DNA of 64,000 nt from Eucommia ulmoides (taxonomy: Eukaryota > Streptophyta > Magnoliopsida > Garryales > Eucommiaceae), in assembly GCA_016647705.1 (NCBI GenBank), contig CM028333.1:28060743-28124742 (forward strand). Direction: 5' to 3'. The notes under the pieces were generated by a model, which did no database searches, was not told where the DNA came from, and saw only the letters and a program-made list of their open reading frames with translations. A program made the position numbers and the translations under genes. The first letter of the stretch is position 1; every line of letters begins with the position of its first letter. Shown here in pieces: positions 1 to 11,796 of this stretch.

Positions 1-240
1 CGATTGATCAACCGACCAAGAGAGATCGGTCAACCTATGGCCAATACTTGAACTCTTTGAATCGATCGATCGACTGACCATGGCTGAAAAATGGCCTGGG
101 GAGCATTTTGAATCGATCGGTCAACCGACTGATGGAGTATCGGTCGATTGACTGGTGAATAATTTTGGCTTGGGTTACAACCTAAATCGATCGGTTGACT
201 AATGAGTTTTGATCGGACAACCGATGGTGGTGTTTTAGAA
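1..240. repeat. Degenerate GGTCGACCGATTGA-type short repeats within LTR A
   Basis: Short motifs around 'GATCGGTCAACCGACTGA' recur irregularly about six times. Equivalent blocks sit in the inverted copy at 11040-11390 (GGTTGACCGACTG motifs) and in the copy at 53350-53610 (GTCGACAGGTAAGTCGACC motifs). The block is an internal feature of this LTR family and differs in sequence and length between copies. Confidence 0.6.
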
Positions 241-1822
241 TTGGAGGATTTTGTGGATTTGATAAAAAAATAGCCATTACTAGCTGTTTTTTTGTTGAAA
301 TCTGAGAGATATTTTAGGGATTTAATAATATTATAGATATATGGTTGTTATTTTGATATCCCTAAAATATGGTACATATATTTTAAGTATTTCTCAAATT
401 TCATTCTTTATATCCTATCGATTTGAGAATATGAAATTATTTGAGGGACTACATTAAATGATTTAAAATCTATAATTAAGTGAATTAAACCAGGATTAAG
501 TTATATCAATATATAGGGTCTATATGAGCAATTAAATATCATGACATGAAAACTAGCCGTTGGAGGGTCTGTTTCAAATCATTATTTATATACCTGTGTT
601 TTTCACTTATGGGTGATTCCAATCAATCATTCTTTTAAAAGTTATTCAGTTTCTGAGCTTTTTGAGAGTCATTATTCTGAAAATATACTGAGAGTTTACT
701 GTGAGATTATTCTTGAGGAAAATTGTTGAAAGTTTTGTGATCACCGATCTAAAGTTTCATTGCGATTCAGTTTTCATTCATTCAGTAGTATCTAGGTGAG
801 ATCGTTTCAAGTTTTTGCTTTTAATTGTTATTTGATATTATTATTTATTGCTTAGAGTTATGATCTTTGTAAAATCATTTTCCGAACGTCAAATTACTTG
901 AAAATATTTTAAAACGATTTTTTGTAAAAATCTGATTACGTGTTAAATTGTGTGTTACTCACTTATCTTATAATCAAATTTTGAAATTCTCATTTTATTA
1001 CTATCACTATTATTTATCAGGATATTAATCAAGTTTAAATTAATCTGAGGTGGTAGAAGTTCTGAGTGGAAAAAAACTTATCAATTTATTGTAATTGGTG
1101 AATTGTATGCGGATTAGATATTATTTGGAATATCTAATCAGGGGTAACTGAGTTTCAATCTCGTCCAATAAAGAGATTGAGGTTTGATATTTTCCTAAGG
1201 TATAAAAAGATTAGGTTGCTCTTTTCTCGTGAAAAGAGATAATCGTAATTCTTCCTGATTAGAATTGAAATTGAGTAAATTTGTAACGGCTTCATCCTTA
1301 CCAGTGAAAAATGATACTTGGAGTGATTTTGATGAGGTTTAATTCTTAAGCCTAAGGTATAAAAAAAATTAGGTTGTGATTCTCTTGTAATAGAAATAGG
1401 TTAATCTTTAGCCTGTGAAAAAAATAGGGGTTCTTCCTTAACCTTAAAAAATGGAATTGTAAAGATGATTCTGAGCTTGTGAAAATAATCATTTTGTAAG
1501 AGTTTGGTTCCTACCTGATTAAAGGAGTCATAGTGGTTTAGTGGGTGCGAATCTCCGTGGAGGTCGGAGGACTAGATTAACCAAGAGTAGCTTGGTGAAC
1601 CAGCATATATCGTGGTGTTCTGCTTTGTTACTTTATTTATTTTCAATTGTTTAGGTGTGCACCTAGTTTAAATAACACATATCCACTACTATAAAAGATA
1701 ATTATTAATTTATGATAAAATTAATTATTTGATTTTTCAAATGTTATAAGTTGATAATTTGTTTTAATTTTTTTATATCTACCCAATTCACCCCCCCTCT
1801 TGGGTAGATCACTGGACCAACA
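1..1822 (+). mobile_element. Family A copia-type LTR, 3' part (5' end outside window)
   Basis: A long terminal repeat whose 3' end reads CCCTCTTGGGTAGATCAC followed by CTGGACCAACA. The same body and end occur at 5131-6401 and 53029-55058 in this orientation and at 9567-11785 inverted. Shared landmarks are the block GAGGTGGTAGAAG near 1047, TCTCCGTGGAGGTCGG near 1553 and a purine-rich stretch with several 'AGCCTAAGGT' repeats. At the inverted copy the LTR end abuts a tRNA-Met-type primer-binding site, which is why I call the family an LTR. No primer-binding site follows 1822, so this is a 3' LTR or a solo LTR. Its start lies before the window. Confidence 0.7.
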
Positions 1823-2884
1823 AGATATTTTATGATATTAAGTGATAAGTGTTAAAAAAAAAAAAAAGTAAATCACACATCACTTAAAATTTTGAACATT
1901 TTATAAGTGATGTTTATTTTTAATTGATTGCTTATTTTTATTTTTTATTTTTATTTTTATCAATTGCACTTAATTCTTAATGAATTTAGTTTTAAGCACT
2001 TAATTGCATTATCAAACAGGGTTTTAGTTGATTAGTCATTAAAATAAAATATTATTAAGTAAAAAAACTAAAAATGAAGATTGAAATAGAACTTAATTTA
2101 GGAAAAAATATAATCATGCAATCAACATAATAACAATTGCCCGACAAATTAGACCAAAAACAATATATTTTGGAGTAATATATAAATTTTAAAATTTTGA
2201 AAAAGTAAATACAAATGAGATTAAAATTGAAAAAACAATATTTATGATTTATTCAATTGAAGATTGAGAAGCTTAATCGACTTCAATTGGGCAAAAAAAA
2301 TATTGGAGTCCAGATTAGAATATTAAAATATTTGGAAGCAAAATACATTAGTTCTTAAATTTTAAGAGTATAATCCGTAATTTATTCGAGGAAAAATTGA
2401 GATGCCTAATAGGAAAGTCAATTTGAGCTTCTCTCTTTAAAATTGAAAACTAATGAATAAACTAAAAATGTAATACAAACTATAACAAACTATAAGGATC
2501 AAAAAGCATAGCTATACAGTTTGTTGAAAAGTTAGTTCAAAAAATAATTAAATAGTTAATTATTAAGGAAAAATTATTATATTGTCTTTAAGAGATATAA
2601 ATCAAAAAATTAACCCCTACTACTATAATAAAAATTTTAGTTCTCAGAGATTTTAAAAAATAATAATCCGTTCTTTGAATATCATTTTTCTATTATTTAC
2701 GTACAACACCATTCTATTAAAAAATCAAGATATGAACATTCATATTTTTATTTTCCTATTTCAAAACATTTTAATACATTTTAACTCTAATTCTGCTATT
2801 GTGAAAATTCTTTATTCTTTATGTGAACAAATCAACAAAACACAATCCCAATATGAAACCTTCACCAAAACTACTAGCAATAAT

Positions 2885-2919
<35 letters not shown>

Positions 2920-3419
2920 GAAAAAAAACTAAGGTCAACAAACAACAAATAGGTGTGAACATTTCATCAAACCACGTAATATTTACCCAAAAAACCATGA
3001 ATAACAAATCAAGACATCAGAAACTCTATAAAATCAACAAAAACAAAATCGGCATAAACATTCACCAACCACAAATGACACATTCACCCTGAAAACTAAA
3101 TCAAAATAGATCTGAAATCCCGTGCAAACATTCACAAAAAATAAATCAAGAAATGTGAAAGAAACTTAAGATCAACGAAAAGAACATTCATAACAGATTT
3201 AACAAAATCAACAAAAATAATAAACAAAATCTAAGTCACTAACTGAATGTTCAAGACAAGATTTGAATGTTTACTGACTGAATGTTCAACAAAAAGAACA
3301 AATAGATCTAAATGTTCAAAACAAGATTTAACGAAAAGAATAAACAAAAAACTTCACAAAAATCAACAAAATCAAAATAGATCTAACAAAATTGATATGA
3401 ATATTCACCAAATCACAAA
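1823..3419. other. AT-rich stretch without recognisable gene
   Basis: No coding sequence is supported here. It holds a short sequence beginning TGTTGAAAAGTTAG at 2522, which is the reverse complement of the LTR end at 14096 and so a fragment of a minus-oriented LTR, and a 30+ base poly(A) tract near 2888-2914. From about 2960 there is a degenerate array of 'AACATTCAC' and 'AAAATCAACAAAA' motifs reaching the start of the copia pol remnant. Short open frames here are low-complexity. Confidence 0.5.
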
Positions 3420-3440
3420 TGAACATCCACCATCTGAAGT
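2960..3440. repeat. Degenerate tandem array (AACATTCAC / AAATCAACAAAA)
   Basis: The words AACATTCAC or GAACATTCA and ACAAAATCAACAAAA recur about every 60-90 bases, with drift in both sequence and spacing. The array ends where the copia protease remnant starts, so it occupies the place where the gag region of that element would be expected. Confidence 0.4.
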
Positions 3441-3827
3441 CAATCTCGTTGACAATCCCAGAGAATGGTATGGGAATACTAGTGCTACCTACCATATATG
3501 CTCAGACAAGAAGATGTTCACCATTTATCAGTTGGTGGAATATGGAGTTAAGCTCTATATAAAAAATAAAAAAAATAAAAAAAACTCTTCAACTTCTAAG
3601 GTTGAAGGATAGGAAAATGTCGTTTTAAAAATGACCTTTGGTAAGGAACATACTTTGAATGATGCAATGCATGTACCAGATATCCCTAAGATCGGGTTTT
3701 TGATTCTTTGATAAGTAAGAAGGGATTCAGACTAGTATTTGAGTCTGAAAATTTTGTACTTACTAAGAATTGTATGTATGTTGAAAAACGCTGTATGAAT
3801 AAAGGTCTTTTCACATTTAATATTAAG

Positions 3828-3916
<89 letters not shown>

Positions 3917-4956
3917 GCTAGTAATTCGTCTACTTATATGATTGAGTCTTTAGATGTGTGACTTGGTCATTAGGGACATGTTAATTGTGATTCTTTGCGT
4001 AAATTAATTAATATGAATTTAATTCTTAAATGTTAAAATAGTAAAAGTCACAAATGTGAGACTTGTACGGAGTCAAAATTGACTCAAACTTATTTTCATT
4101 TAATTGAACAAAAAACCAAACTTTTAGAGTTAGTTCATATAGATATTTGTGATTTAAAATTTGTACAAACTAGAGGTAAAAAAAAAAAAATTATTGATGA
4201 TTGTACAAGATACCTTTATGTTTATGTTTTAAGAAGTAAATATTAAGTATTAGACATGTTTGTGCATTCTAAAATTGAAGTTAAAAATCAACTTAGCGAA
4301 CAAAAAAAATTAAAGCGTTGCGTAGTGATAGATGGTGAGTTGTGTGCACAACATGAAACAATTCATCAAACTACAACACCTTATTCACCCCCATCAAAAT
4401 GGATTTTTTGAGAGAAAGAACAAAGCTTTGAAAGAAATGACGAATTCTTTGTTAAAAATTTCGGGTCTACCTCAAAATTTGTAGGGGGAGATTGTTTTAA
4501 CAACGAATTTTATTTTAAACAAATCACCTCATAAGAAATTAAATAAGATCACTTATGAATTGTGCAAAGGTAGAAATCCTACATATTCATATTTAAAAGT
4601 GTAGGTGTGTTTTGTAAAAGTTATTGTTCTTGACCTGGAGCAAATTAAAACAAGACAAAAAAAAATATTGATTGTATATTCATTGGATATGCACAAATAG
4701 TAGCGCATATCGATTTTTGGTTCATAAATCATAAATTGAAAATGTGCATAAGAACACGATTATTGAATCGAGAAATGTATCATTCGTTGAGAATATTTTT
4801 CCTTACAAAACTCCTATTGAGTCAAGTTCTTTAAAGAGAACTAGTGATACTACATCAAGTAATTCCCAAGCGGATGAAATTGAACTTAGATGTAGTAAAA
4901 GGACAACAGTTTTTAAATCTTTTGGTCATGATTTTTATACCTATATTATATGGTAT
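3420..4956 (+). pseudogene. Ty1/copia element C pol remnant: protease, pre-integrase and integrase
   Basis: Translated in shifting frames, this reads as the first half of a plant Ty1/copia (TNT1-type) polyprotein. Visible pieces are SEVNLVDNPREW just before the protease, a degraded aspartic-protease box (GNTSATYHIC in place of D-S/T-G-A-T-x-H-x-C), GFRLVFESENFVLTK, the integrase zinc-binding region (CETC-like, here as KCETCTE variants), PYSPP..NG near 4390 and GLPQNL near 4470. The end (FGHDFYTY) matches the linker before reverse transcriptase. Frameshifts, stops and an (AAT)n expansion make it non-functional. The frame is cut at 4956 by nested element A and resumes near 11797 with EPQT. Confidence 0.8.
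3828..3915. repeat. (AAT)n microsatellite, about 29 units
   Basis: An uninterrupted AAT/ATA tract of about 88 bases lies inside the copia pol remnant, at the poorly conserved linker between protease and the pre-integrase domain. Confidence 0.95.
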
Positions 4957-6401
4957 TGTTGGTCCAAAGATCTACCCAAGAAGGGGTGAATTGGGTAGTT
5001 ACAAAATTTAAACAATTAATTACTTTAAACACCTAATATTAAATAATCAATTTTCCTAAATTAATTATTAACTTAGTCACGCAGCGGATATGTGTTTAAT
5101 ACTAAGTGCACACCCAAACACAATATAAGAGTAATCATTCTGATATTATTTTGAGAGATCAAATTGTGAGATTAATTATTGAGGAGTTCTTGAGTTAAAG
5201 TGCTGATTCTGTAAGTGTCACCGAGTTGAGCTGTCTAGCGTTCTAATCTATAATTCTTCGATGTTATCCGGGTGAGATCTTTCCAAGCTATTAATCTTTA
5301 CTGCATATTTATTTTTCTATATTTACTTGGTTGATAAGATCTTGATAAAATCATTTTCGTAACTTTAAATCGCATAAAAATATTTTAAAACGATTTTTGG
5401 TGAAAATCTTATTACATACTTATTTGTGTGCTATTCATATTTATCATAATCATATTTTTATATTTTCTTGGTAAAAGTGTTCCAAGCATATTCTTAATTG
5501 AGTCTATTGCTATCATTGCTTGCTTGGTTAATTAATTGTATGAGAAATCGTTTTTGAACTTTAAAAGTATAAAAATTCTTTTAAAACGATTTGTGAAATA
5601 ATTCGATTACGCTCTCAATTTTGTGCTACCCACATTATTTTTGTAATCTAATTTTTGTTTCCTCACTTAATTCTATCACTAGTAATTATCGGGACATTAA
5701 TTGAGTTTAAGTTGATTTGAGGTGGTAGAAGCTTTGAGTGGGTAGAACTTATCAATTTCTTGTAATTAGAGTGTTGTGTGTGGATTAGGTACTATTGGGA
5801 GTATCTAATCAGAGGTAGCTTGGTTTCAATATCTTCTGATAAAGAGATTGAGATGTTAATTCTTCCTTGATTGAATTTGTGAGTGATTTGTAAAAGTTTC
5901 ATCTTTACCTGGGAAAATGATAGTTTGAGTGTTTTTGTGAGGTTTTGATTCTTTAGCCTAAGGTAAAAAAAAGGTTATTCTTGAGCCTGTAAAAAGTAGA
6001 GGTTATTCTTGAGCTTAGAAAAAAAGAAGAGATTATTCCTGAGCTTGGGAAAAAGAATTTGTAAAGGTTGATTTTGAGCCTGTGAAAAGAATCATTGTGT
6101 AAAGGTTTAGTTCCTACCTGTTTAAAAGAATCTTGGTGAATAGTGGGTGCGAATCTTCGTGGGGCTCCGAGGATTGGATTAGTCAAGAGTAACTTGGTGT
6201 GTACTGCATTATTTATTTCCTTTATTTTATCTTGTATTGTTTGGGTGTGCACCTAGAGCTTATTACACTTATCCGCTGCTATAAAGATAATAATTAATTT
6301 TAGGATAAAATTAACTATTTTATTATTGAAGTGTTATTATTCTTATAATTTTTTAATATTACCCAATTCACCCCCCTCTTGGGTAGCTCACTAGGCCAAC
6401 A
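4957..6401. mobile_element. Inverted LTR-A junction (about 170-bp terminal inverted repeats)
   Basis: The first ~170 bases (TGTTGGTCCAAAGATCTACC...) match the 3' end of LTR A on the minus strand and parallel 9567-9740 base for base with few differences. From about 5131 the sequence switches to the 3' part of LTR A on the plus strand and runs to its end CTAGGCCAACA at 6401. The unit therefore has long terminal inverted repeats and two outward-facing LTR 3' ends. Its flanks differ (GGTAT left, CATTT right), so the unit did not insert by itself. Confidence 0.7.
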
Positions 6402-8082
6402 CATTTAGAATATCTAACAAGATTCCTGGTTTCAGAAAAGAATTTATGAAATCTCTTTTGTTTAAGGATTTTTTGAAACCTAATTTCAGTTTTATCAAAG
6501 ATATCTCATGAAGTTCCCAAAAGCATTTTTAAATTATTCTCACCACCTGTGAATTTGAAAATTATCGAATATAAATCCAATATCTTGGATTTCAATTCAA
6601 TGTTTTCAGATTCGAATTTCATCACTTGCTTATTAAGTATGTTAATTGTACTTTGTAGGGCGTTAATTTGAGAACACTGATGTTTATTATACTTTGTAGG
6701 GCGTTAATTTGAGAACACTAATTTTTATAATCATGCATTAGTTCTTGATAAATATAAAATAAATCATCAAAATATAAAGGACAAGAACTAGAACATTTCG
6801 TTACCTCATCTCCAGTGGCCATCAAAGCAAGCATAGATGAATTGTCACTACCCGATTTTTCTTCTTTTCTTTTCTCTTCTTCTTTTTTTCTTTCTTTGGT
6901 TTGGGACAATCAGATTGGACGTGTCCGTTCTTGTGACAATAGAATCATTCCACAATACTCATGTTGAAATTTATCTTTCCCTGGAATGTTCATCGAGTCA
7001 TTTTTTTGAAATTTTTCGTGAGAAGCGTCACATCCTTTTTTTGCTCTCTGTCAATACTGATATCATCACTATCATCCTCTTCCTTATTTTTTTGAACTTT
7101 CAATGCCAATGACGTTTTTTATATATATTTTCTACTTTGTCCTCATATCCTCGCATAGTCGTCTCATGTGTCATTAGATTTCCAATGAGCTCATCAATAG
7201 TGTAGACTGTGAGATCTTTAGTTTTCTCTATCACAGTTACTTTCGGTTTCCAGACTTTAGTCAATGATCTCAGAATTTTTCGTACTTTATCCTCCATAGT
7301 ATAAGGTTTTCTAAGTTAACCGAGGTTGTTGCAGATATTATTGAATCTTGTGTACATTTCGGAATTGATCATGTTTCACCCATTCTGAATAGTTCGAATT
7401 GTCGAACTAAGGCATTGATCTTGGATTGTTTCCCCTGATTTGTCCCTTCGTGTGTAATTTGCAATGTATTCCATATTTCTTTTGTCGATCCACAACCTGA
7501 AACCCTGGTATATTCATTTGCATCTAAAGCAAAAAAAATTAGAATATTAATAGCTTGAGAATTAATAGAAAGTTTTTGTTTATCAGAGGTTATCAACTAC
7601 TCTTTTTTCCTAGTAACTCCATTCTCCTTACGAACGAATGGATCGTCCTCAATAGCGACCCACACATCATAATTGGTGGCTTGAAGAAAAGCAATCATTA
7701 TTTCCTTCCAGAATGAATAGTTATCACCTACAAAACAAAGGTGGACGGTTGGTAGCGCGGGAAAAACACGCCGCTACTTACATTCGCAAGTATACGAGGT
7801 CTAAGTTTTAGTATAGTGTGATCGTTAAGATCAAGTTATCATATCCACAAGGATTGTTGTCGTTACTATCGAATACCGCGTTTGTCGTGACCTAATTTTA
7901 TCTAGGCGAAAAACAAATGTATTTAATTAATTAAACTAATACTAATATATCCTAAATTAACTACACTATTATGTTAATATGTTTTAGGGTGAAGAATTGC
8001 ATAGGGATTAACGTGTTTACGAATCCGTGTTTGATTCCGATTTACTCACGTTTACGTTGTTCGACCTATTTGACAAACTCGG

Positions 8083-8480
8083 TACGTAAACTCCACCGCC
8101 ACCTCTTCCGAGTGTAAGACGGGAGAATACATGACTTCGAGTCAACGAAGAAGTCCCCCTCAACGTCTTAACGACCCTAGGTCACGTGATTCTCGCCCAG
8201 CGTCATTGATTGAGCACAATCCAACTCTTTCCCGGGTTATTGAATCGTCACGTTGTATTTACCCTATTGATAATCTCCGTTCTAAAACTCCCTCGCCACC
8301 TCTTCCGAGTGTAAAACGAGGAATATAATGCAACTTCGAGCCAACGAAGAGGTCTCCCTCAACATCTTAACGACCCTAGGTAGCGTGTGTCTAGCCCCAC
8401 GTCATCAATTGTCCACGATTCAAATCCCAACCGGGTTATAGAAGCATGACATTTGTTTACCCTATTCCGAATTCGGGGTT
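8083..8480. repeat. About 200-bp tandem duplication inside LTR B
   Basis: CGCCACCTCTTCCGAGTGTA occurs at about 8098 and again at about 8295. Each copy is followed by the same order of motifs: CTTCGAG.CAACGAAGA, CCCTCAAC, CGACCCTAGGT, then a 'GGGTTAT' block. The same duplication is present in the left palindrome arm near 23500-23780. Confidence 0.8.
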
Positions 8481-8940
8481 TGTCAAAATCCTGTATTCTC
8501 CATTTATCAATCCAAGCATAATAAACAAATAAAACGATAAATACAATCAAACTACGAAGAACAATCACAAACGAAACACCGAAATCACCCAAACAACGTA
8601 TTTATAAATTATAGGTTAATCCCTACTACAATCCATATTTAACTCAGGGCCATAGCCGCATATACAAGAAAATAACGAGCTAAACATGCTCACATACTCC
8701 TAAGATAAATAAATAAGGAAAAACGATCGAAGAACTTAGCCTCATCCGAAGATAAACCGCTAAGAACGCTCAACGATCGATTCGCCGTCTTCTCCACTTC
8801 GGGATGTGAGCTCCACCACTAAAATCCCTAACCCTTGGCTTAACTATAGACTAAAGGGATCAAAAATGCAAGAGAGTGGAGAGATATCCGGCTAAAGAGG
8901 GAGGAGATGGGATATTTATAGTATCCTAAAAATATCTAAA

Positions 8941-9240
8941 GGCTGTGCAGGGCAAATCCGCCTAGGCAGTGGAAATTGCGCCTAGGCGGAGTTAGGTAGA
9001 TTAAGTTTGATCGCCTGGGCGGTGAAGTAGGCGGTGGACTGGAGAACATTCTGTTGAAATTCCGCCTAAGCGAAGAAAACTTTGCCTAGGCGAGCGGCTG
9101 TCAGTAGCCCTTCTTTGTCCTCTGCTGGATTTCCGCCTAAGCGGTAGAATTTTCGCTCCGGTGGTCTTCCGTCAGTAACATTTTTCTCTTCTTTGCATTT
9201 TCACCACTTAAGCAGTGGTCTGGACGCTTAAGCGGTGGGC
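8941..9240. repeat. Cluster of CCGCCTAGGCGG-type palindromes in LTR B (U3)
   Basis: GC-rich variants of the 10-12 base palindrome CGCCTAGGCG, such as CCGCCTAAGCG and ACGCTTAAGCGG, occur about ten times in 300 bases in an otherwise AT-rich window. The same cluster is in both palindrome arms (22640-22910 and 24765-25050), upstream of the TATA box. Confidence 0.85.
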
Positions 9241-9552
9241 CTGTCTCATCTTTTAGCCTTCGAGCTTGTTTATCCACCGTAACTTCGAACCGCTTTGGTT
9301 CGATCTCATCGTTTTAGCTCCAGTTTTCTATCTTTTTGACCCACACACCTGAGTTATACAAAAAGTATGAAAACTAATTAAAACATAATAAAAATAACTA
9401 TAAACATATTCGAAGACTAACCAATTCAGATTAGAAATAGATAGGTTTTTCACACCTATCAACGGTGCATAGACTGTCCCTCGCCAGAGTGCCTATGGGG
9501 TGCTCCATGTGATATTTCTTAGCTAGGATTTCAAGCAAAACGAGCTAAATTA

Positions 9553-9564
9553 GCTCTGATACCA
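9553..9564 (-). other. Primer-binding site of element A (initiator tRNA-Met type)
   Basis: The minus strand reads TGGTATCAGAGC, two bases after the LTR end GGGTCAACA. This is the standard plant Ty1/copia primer-binding site and fixes both orientation and the 3' border of the LTR. Confidence 0.9.
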
Positions 9565-9566
9565 AT

Positions 9567-11785
9567 TGTTGACCCAAAGAGCTACTCAAAATGGGAGAAG
9601 ATTGGGTAGTTACAAAATTTAAATAATTAATTTCTTAAACACTTAATATCAAATAATCAGTTTCCTTAAATTAATTATTATCTTAGTAATGCAGCGGATA
9701 TGCATTTAATACCAAGTGCACACCCAAATACAATATAATAGAAAATAAATAATACAGCACACAACGATATATCCTGGTTCGGTCAAGCTAGTTTTGCCTA
9801 CGTCCAGTCCCTCGAGCTCCATAGAGATTCGCAATCCACTAAACCCCTTTGATCTCTTTATTAGATAGGAATCAAACTCTTACAATGATTCTTTTGGAGG
9901 CACAAAATCAACTTTTACAAATTACCCTTTTCCAAGGCCAATGATGAACCCTATTTTTTTAACCAGGCCAAAAATTACCTAACACTCTCTCATTTATTCT
10001 TTTCACAGGAAATAATAAACCTTTACGATTCACTCGAAATAACAAATCAATTACTGTAAGAATCAAAACCTAATTCTTTTTAAAGGAAAAGAATAACTTA
10101 ACCTTTTTACATGACAAAGATCAAACTCTAATCTTTTTCACAGGAAAAAGATTGAAATCTAGGTACCTTAACTAGACACCGTCTCAAACGTGTCTAATCT
10201 GCTCAAACTCACAAATACAAAATATGTAAGTTTCCTCCCACAAGGAGCTTCTACCACCTCAATACGAATATACTCGACTAATGTCCTGAAAAATTACTAC
10301 ATGATAGATACAATGTAAGGCAAATAAAATATGATTTATTAATAAAGTGGGTAGCTTAATTTAAGCATGTAATCAGATAATCAAACAAAATCTTTTTTTA
10401 AAAAAAATTAGGCTTTTAAGTTCAAAATGATTTTCTAAACAATCTTAAACCAATCAATCAATAAAAATATAAATTCAAAGTAAATAACAAAGCTTGGAAA
10501 GATCTCACCGGGAAATACCGAAGATAATGATAATATCATAATAGAACACAAGTCGATGACTCCAAATCACAAGCACTTTAGATTAAGAACGTAGAATAAA
10601 TATCTCACAAAAATCTTAACGTAAATATAACTCTTAGAAAAACTTGAACTGATTGTTCTTGATGTGTTAATCTCAATTCCTGTAGGTCTATATTAATAGA
10701 TAAATATCAAGCCCTCCTACTTCTAGTTTTTCAAAGATATGCCTTTAAAAGACACTCTTAGACCCCATATATGATAACATTTCAATTTAAGAGTATTTCA
10801 ATTAAAAATAAATTTTGATTCTCTCAGATAAGTCTACAAAACTATTCTCAATTTAAAACTATAGAAATAGGAAGTATTAATCCATTTAAATTAGGAGAAT
10901 CTTAAAGTATATGGAACAAATCAATATGGATAATAGAATATGTAGATAATATCTCAATTAGGTTCAAATCCCCCAAATATCTGCCTTGGAATCCTAAAAA
11001 ATAGATAGATTTTGACCAAGAGACCAAATCTCTCGATTTCCCAACTGCCTCAGTTGGTTGACTGACTAGTTTTGAACCAAAATACAGTCGTTGCTTTTAG
11101 GCAAGTTGGTTGACCGACTACCTCCAATCGGTTGACTGATTGGTTCAAACTGCTTTAATTTCTCTTCAATTTACCTACTGACTGAAACGGCTAACCAGCC
11201 CATTTCATTCGGTTGATCAATTAGATCAGTGTGTTCACTTCCTTCGCCAATTTAGCCACTGTTTCAAATAATTGACTGACCTCTTTAATTCGGTTGACCG
11301 ACTGGATAAGTAACACCTCATTTCATCTTCAAAACTTAATGTTTAATTTGGTTAACCGATTGCTTTTCTCGGTTGACCAATTTAACCAAAATACTTTACT
11401 TTTTATACTTTAAAACATGTTTTCTATTTAGGTCAATTATCAAATTCATTTCACATAAGGATAACATTCAATATCTTAAAATAGGATCTTAAACTCTATC
11501 ATTTTATATCAAGACACACATAAAAATAACTCATTTAAAATGTCATGTGTAATCCTATTTCGGGTTGCATTAAGAGTATATAAGTAGAAAGTTATTTTCA
11601 TCTATTTTTCTTCAAGATCTTTAAAATTCTTCATATCTTCATTGTGTCTATCTTGCACCTTTTATGTTTTCTTCATGAGGTCTTCTACTAAATCATATGC
11701 CTGGAACTTATAAACTTGAAACACTTGATAAAATCATTAGTTCTACCAAAAATACCAATTCTTAATTGTTCATCAAAATCTTGCA
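9567..11785 (-). mobile_element. 5' LTR of element A
   Basis: The minus-strand LTR is about 2.2 kb, ending GGGTCAACA at 9567 next to the primer-binding site. It contains the GGTTGACCGACTG short-repeat block (11040-11390) and the family-A body with GAGGTGGTAGAAGC. Its upstream part resembles 53029-53330, which supports a full-length LTR of about 2 kb. The start is estimated from where element C's pol resumes. Confidence 0.65.
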
Positions 11786-11796
11786 TTCTACATATC

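Larger units (their letters stand above)
7750..9461 (-). mobile_element. Solo LTR of family B with perfect 5-bp target duplication
   Basis: On the minus strand the unit starts TGATAGGTGTGAAAAACC and ends GCGCTACCA, with TG..CA termini, 1712 bases long. ACGGT flanks it at 7745-7749 and 9462-9466. Removing the unit and one ACGGT rejoins the gag frame (DSLCTVHLCFVGDNYSFWK), which proves a clean insertion. A TATA box (TATAAATA, minus strand, near 8915) lies about 545 bases into the LTR, as expected for the U3/R border. No internal region or second LTR is present. Two more copies form the palindrome at 22423-25270. TG..CA ends and 5-bp duplications fit Ty3/gypsy or Ty1/copia; the superfamily is not settled. 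Confidence 0.92.
6402..9508 (-). pseudogene. Element A gag remnant (UBN2-type copia gag), split by a solo LTR
   Basis: The gag (nucleocapsid precursor) of a long-LTR Ty1/copia element. The likely start is the ATG at 9508-9506, about 45 bases inside the primer-binding site. In order: a short N-terminus; the solo LTR insertion (7750-9461); then DNYSFWKEIMIAFLQATNYDVW, a core with ALDANEYTRVSGC and EIWNTLQITHEGTNQ; KILRSL.K.WKPKVT and TIDELIGNLMTHE; a lysine/glutamate-rich stretch near 6890; and a C-terminal coiled-coil-like tail ending at the inverted LTR. In-frame stops (for example after RKKE near 7600) and frameshifts inactivate it. The expected CCHC knuckle is not clearly legible. Confidence 0.8.
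4957..11785 (-). mobile_element. Nested Ty1/copia element A inserted in pol of element C
   Basis: Element C's pol frame stops at 4956 and continues at about 11797 (EPQT.GEAML.PEAPLWKKA), so the DNA between is an insertion. On the minus strand it consists of a 5' LTR (9567 to about 11785), a tRNA-Met-type primer-binding site (9553-9564), a gag remnant (9508 to 6402) and an aberrant LTR structure at the left end (4957-6401). No pol is left. The left flank GGTAT and right flank CATAT are compatible with a decayed 5-bp target duplication. The right boundary is placed by element C's frame and is good to perhaps 10 bases. Confidence 0.7.

Noticed and set aside
2823..3092. Open frame of 89 codons with a lysine run
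   Set aside because: It is created by the poly(A) tract and the AACATTCAC array, with no family resemblance and no start context.
3708..3941. Open frame with a long isoleucine run
   Set aside because: The isoleucines are the (AAT)n microsatellite; the rest is the copia pol remnant already described.
5953..6252. 99-codon minus-strand open frame
   Set aside because: Antisense of the LTR-A body; no family and it is disrupted in the other LTR copies.
8131..8328. Open frames in the solo LTR (also mirrored at 23543-23740 and 24161-24410)
   Set aside because: They sit in the 200-bp repeat of LTR B, appear on opposite strands in the two arms and look like no protein.
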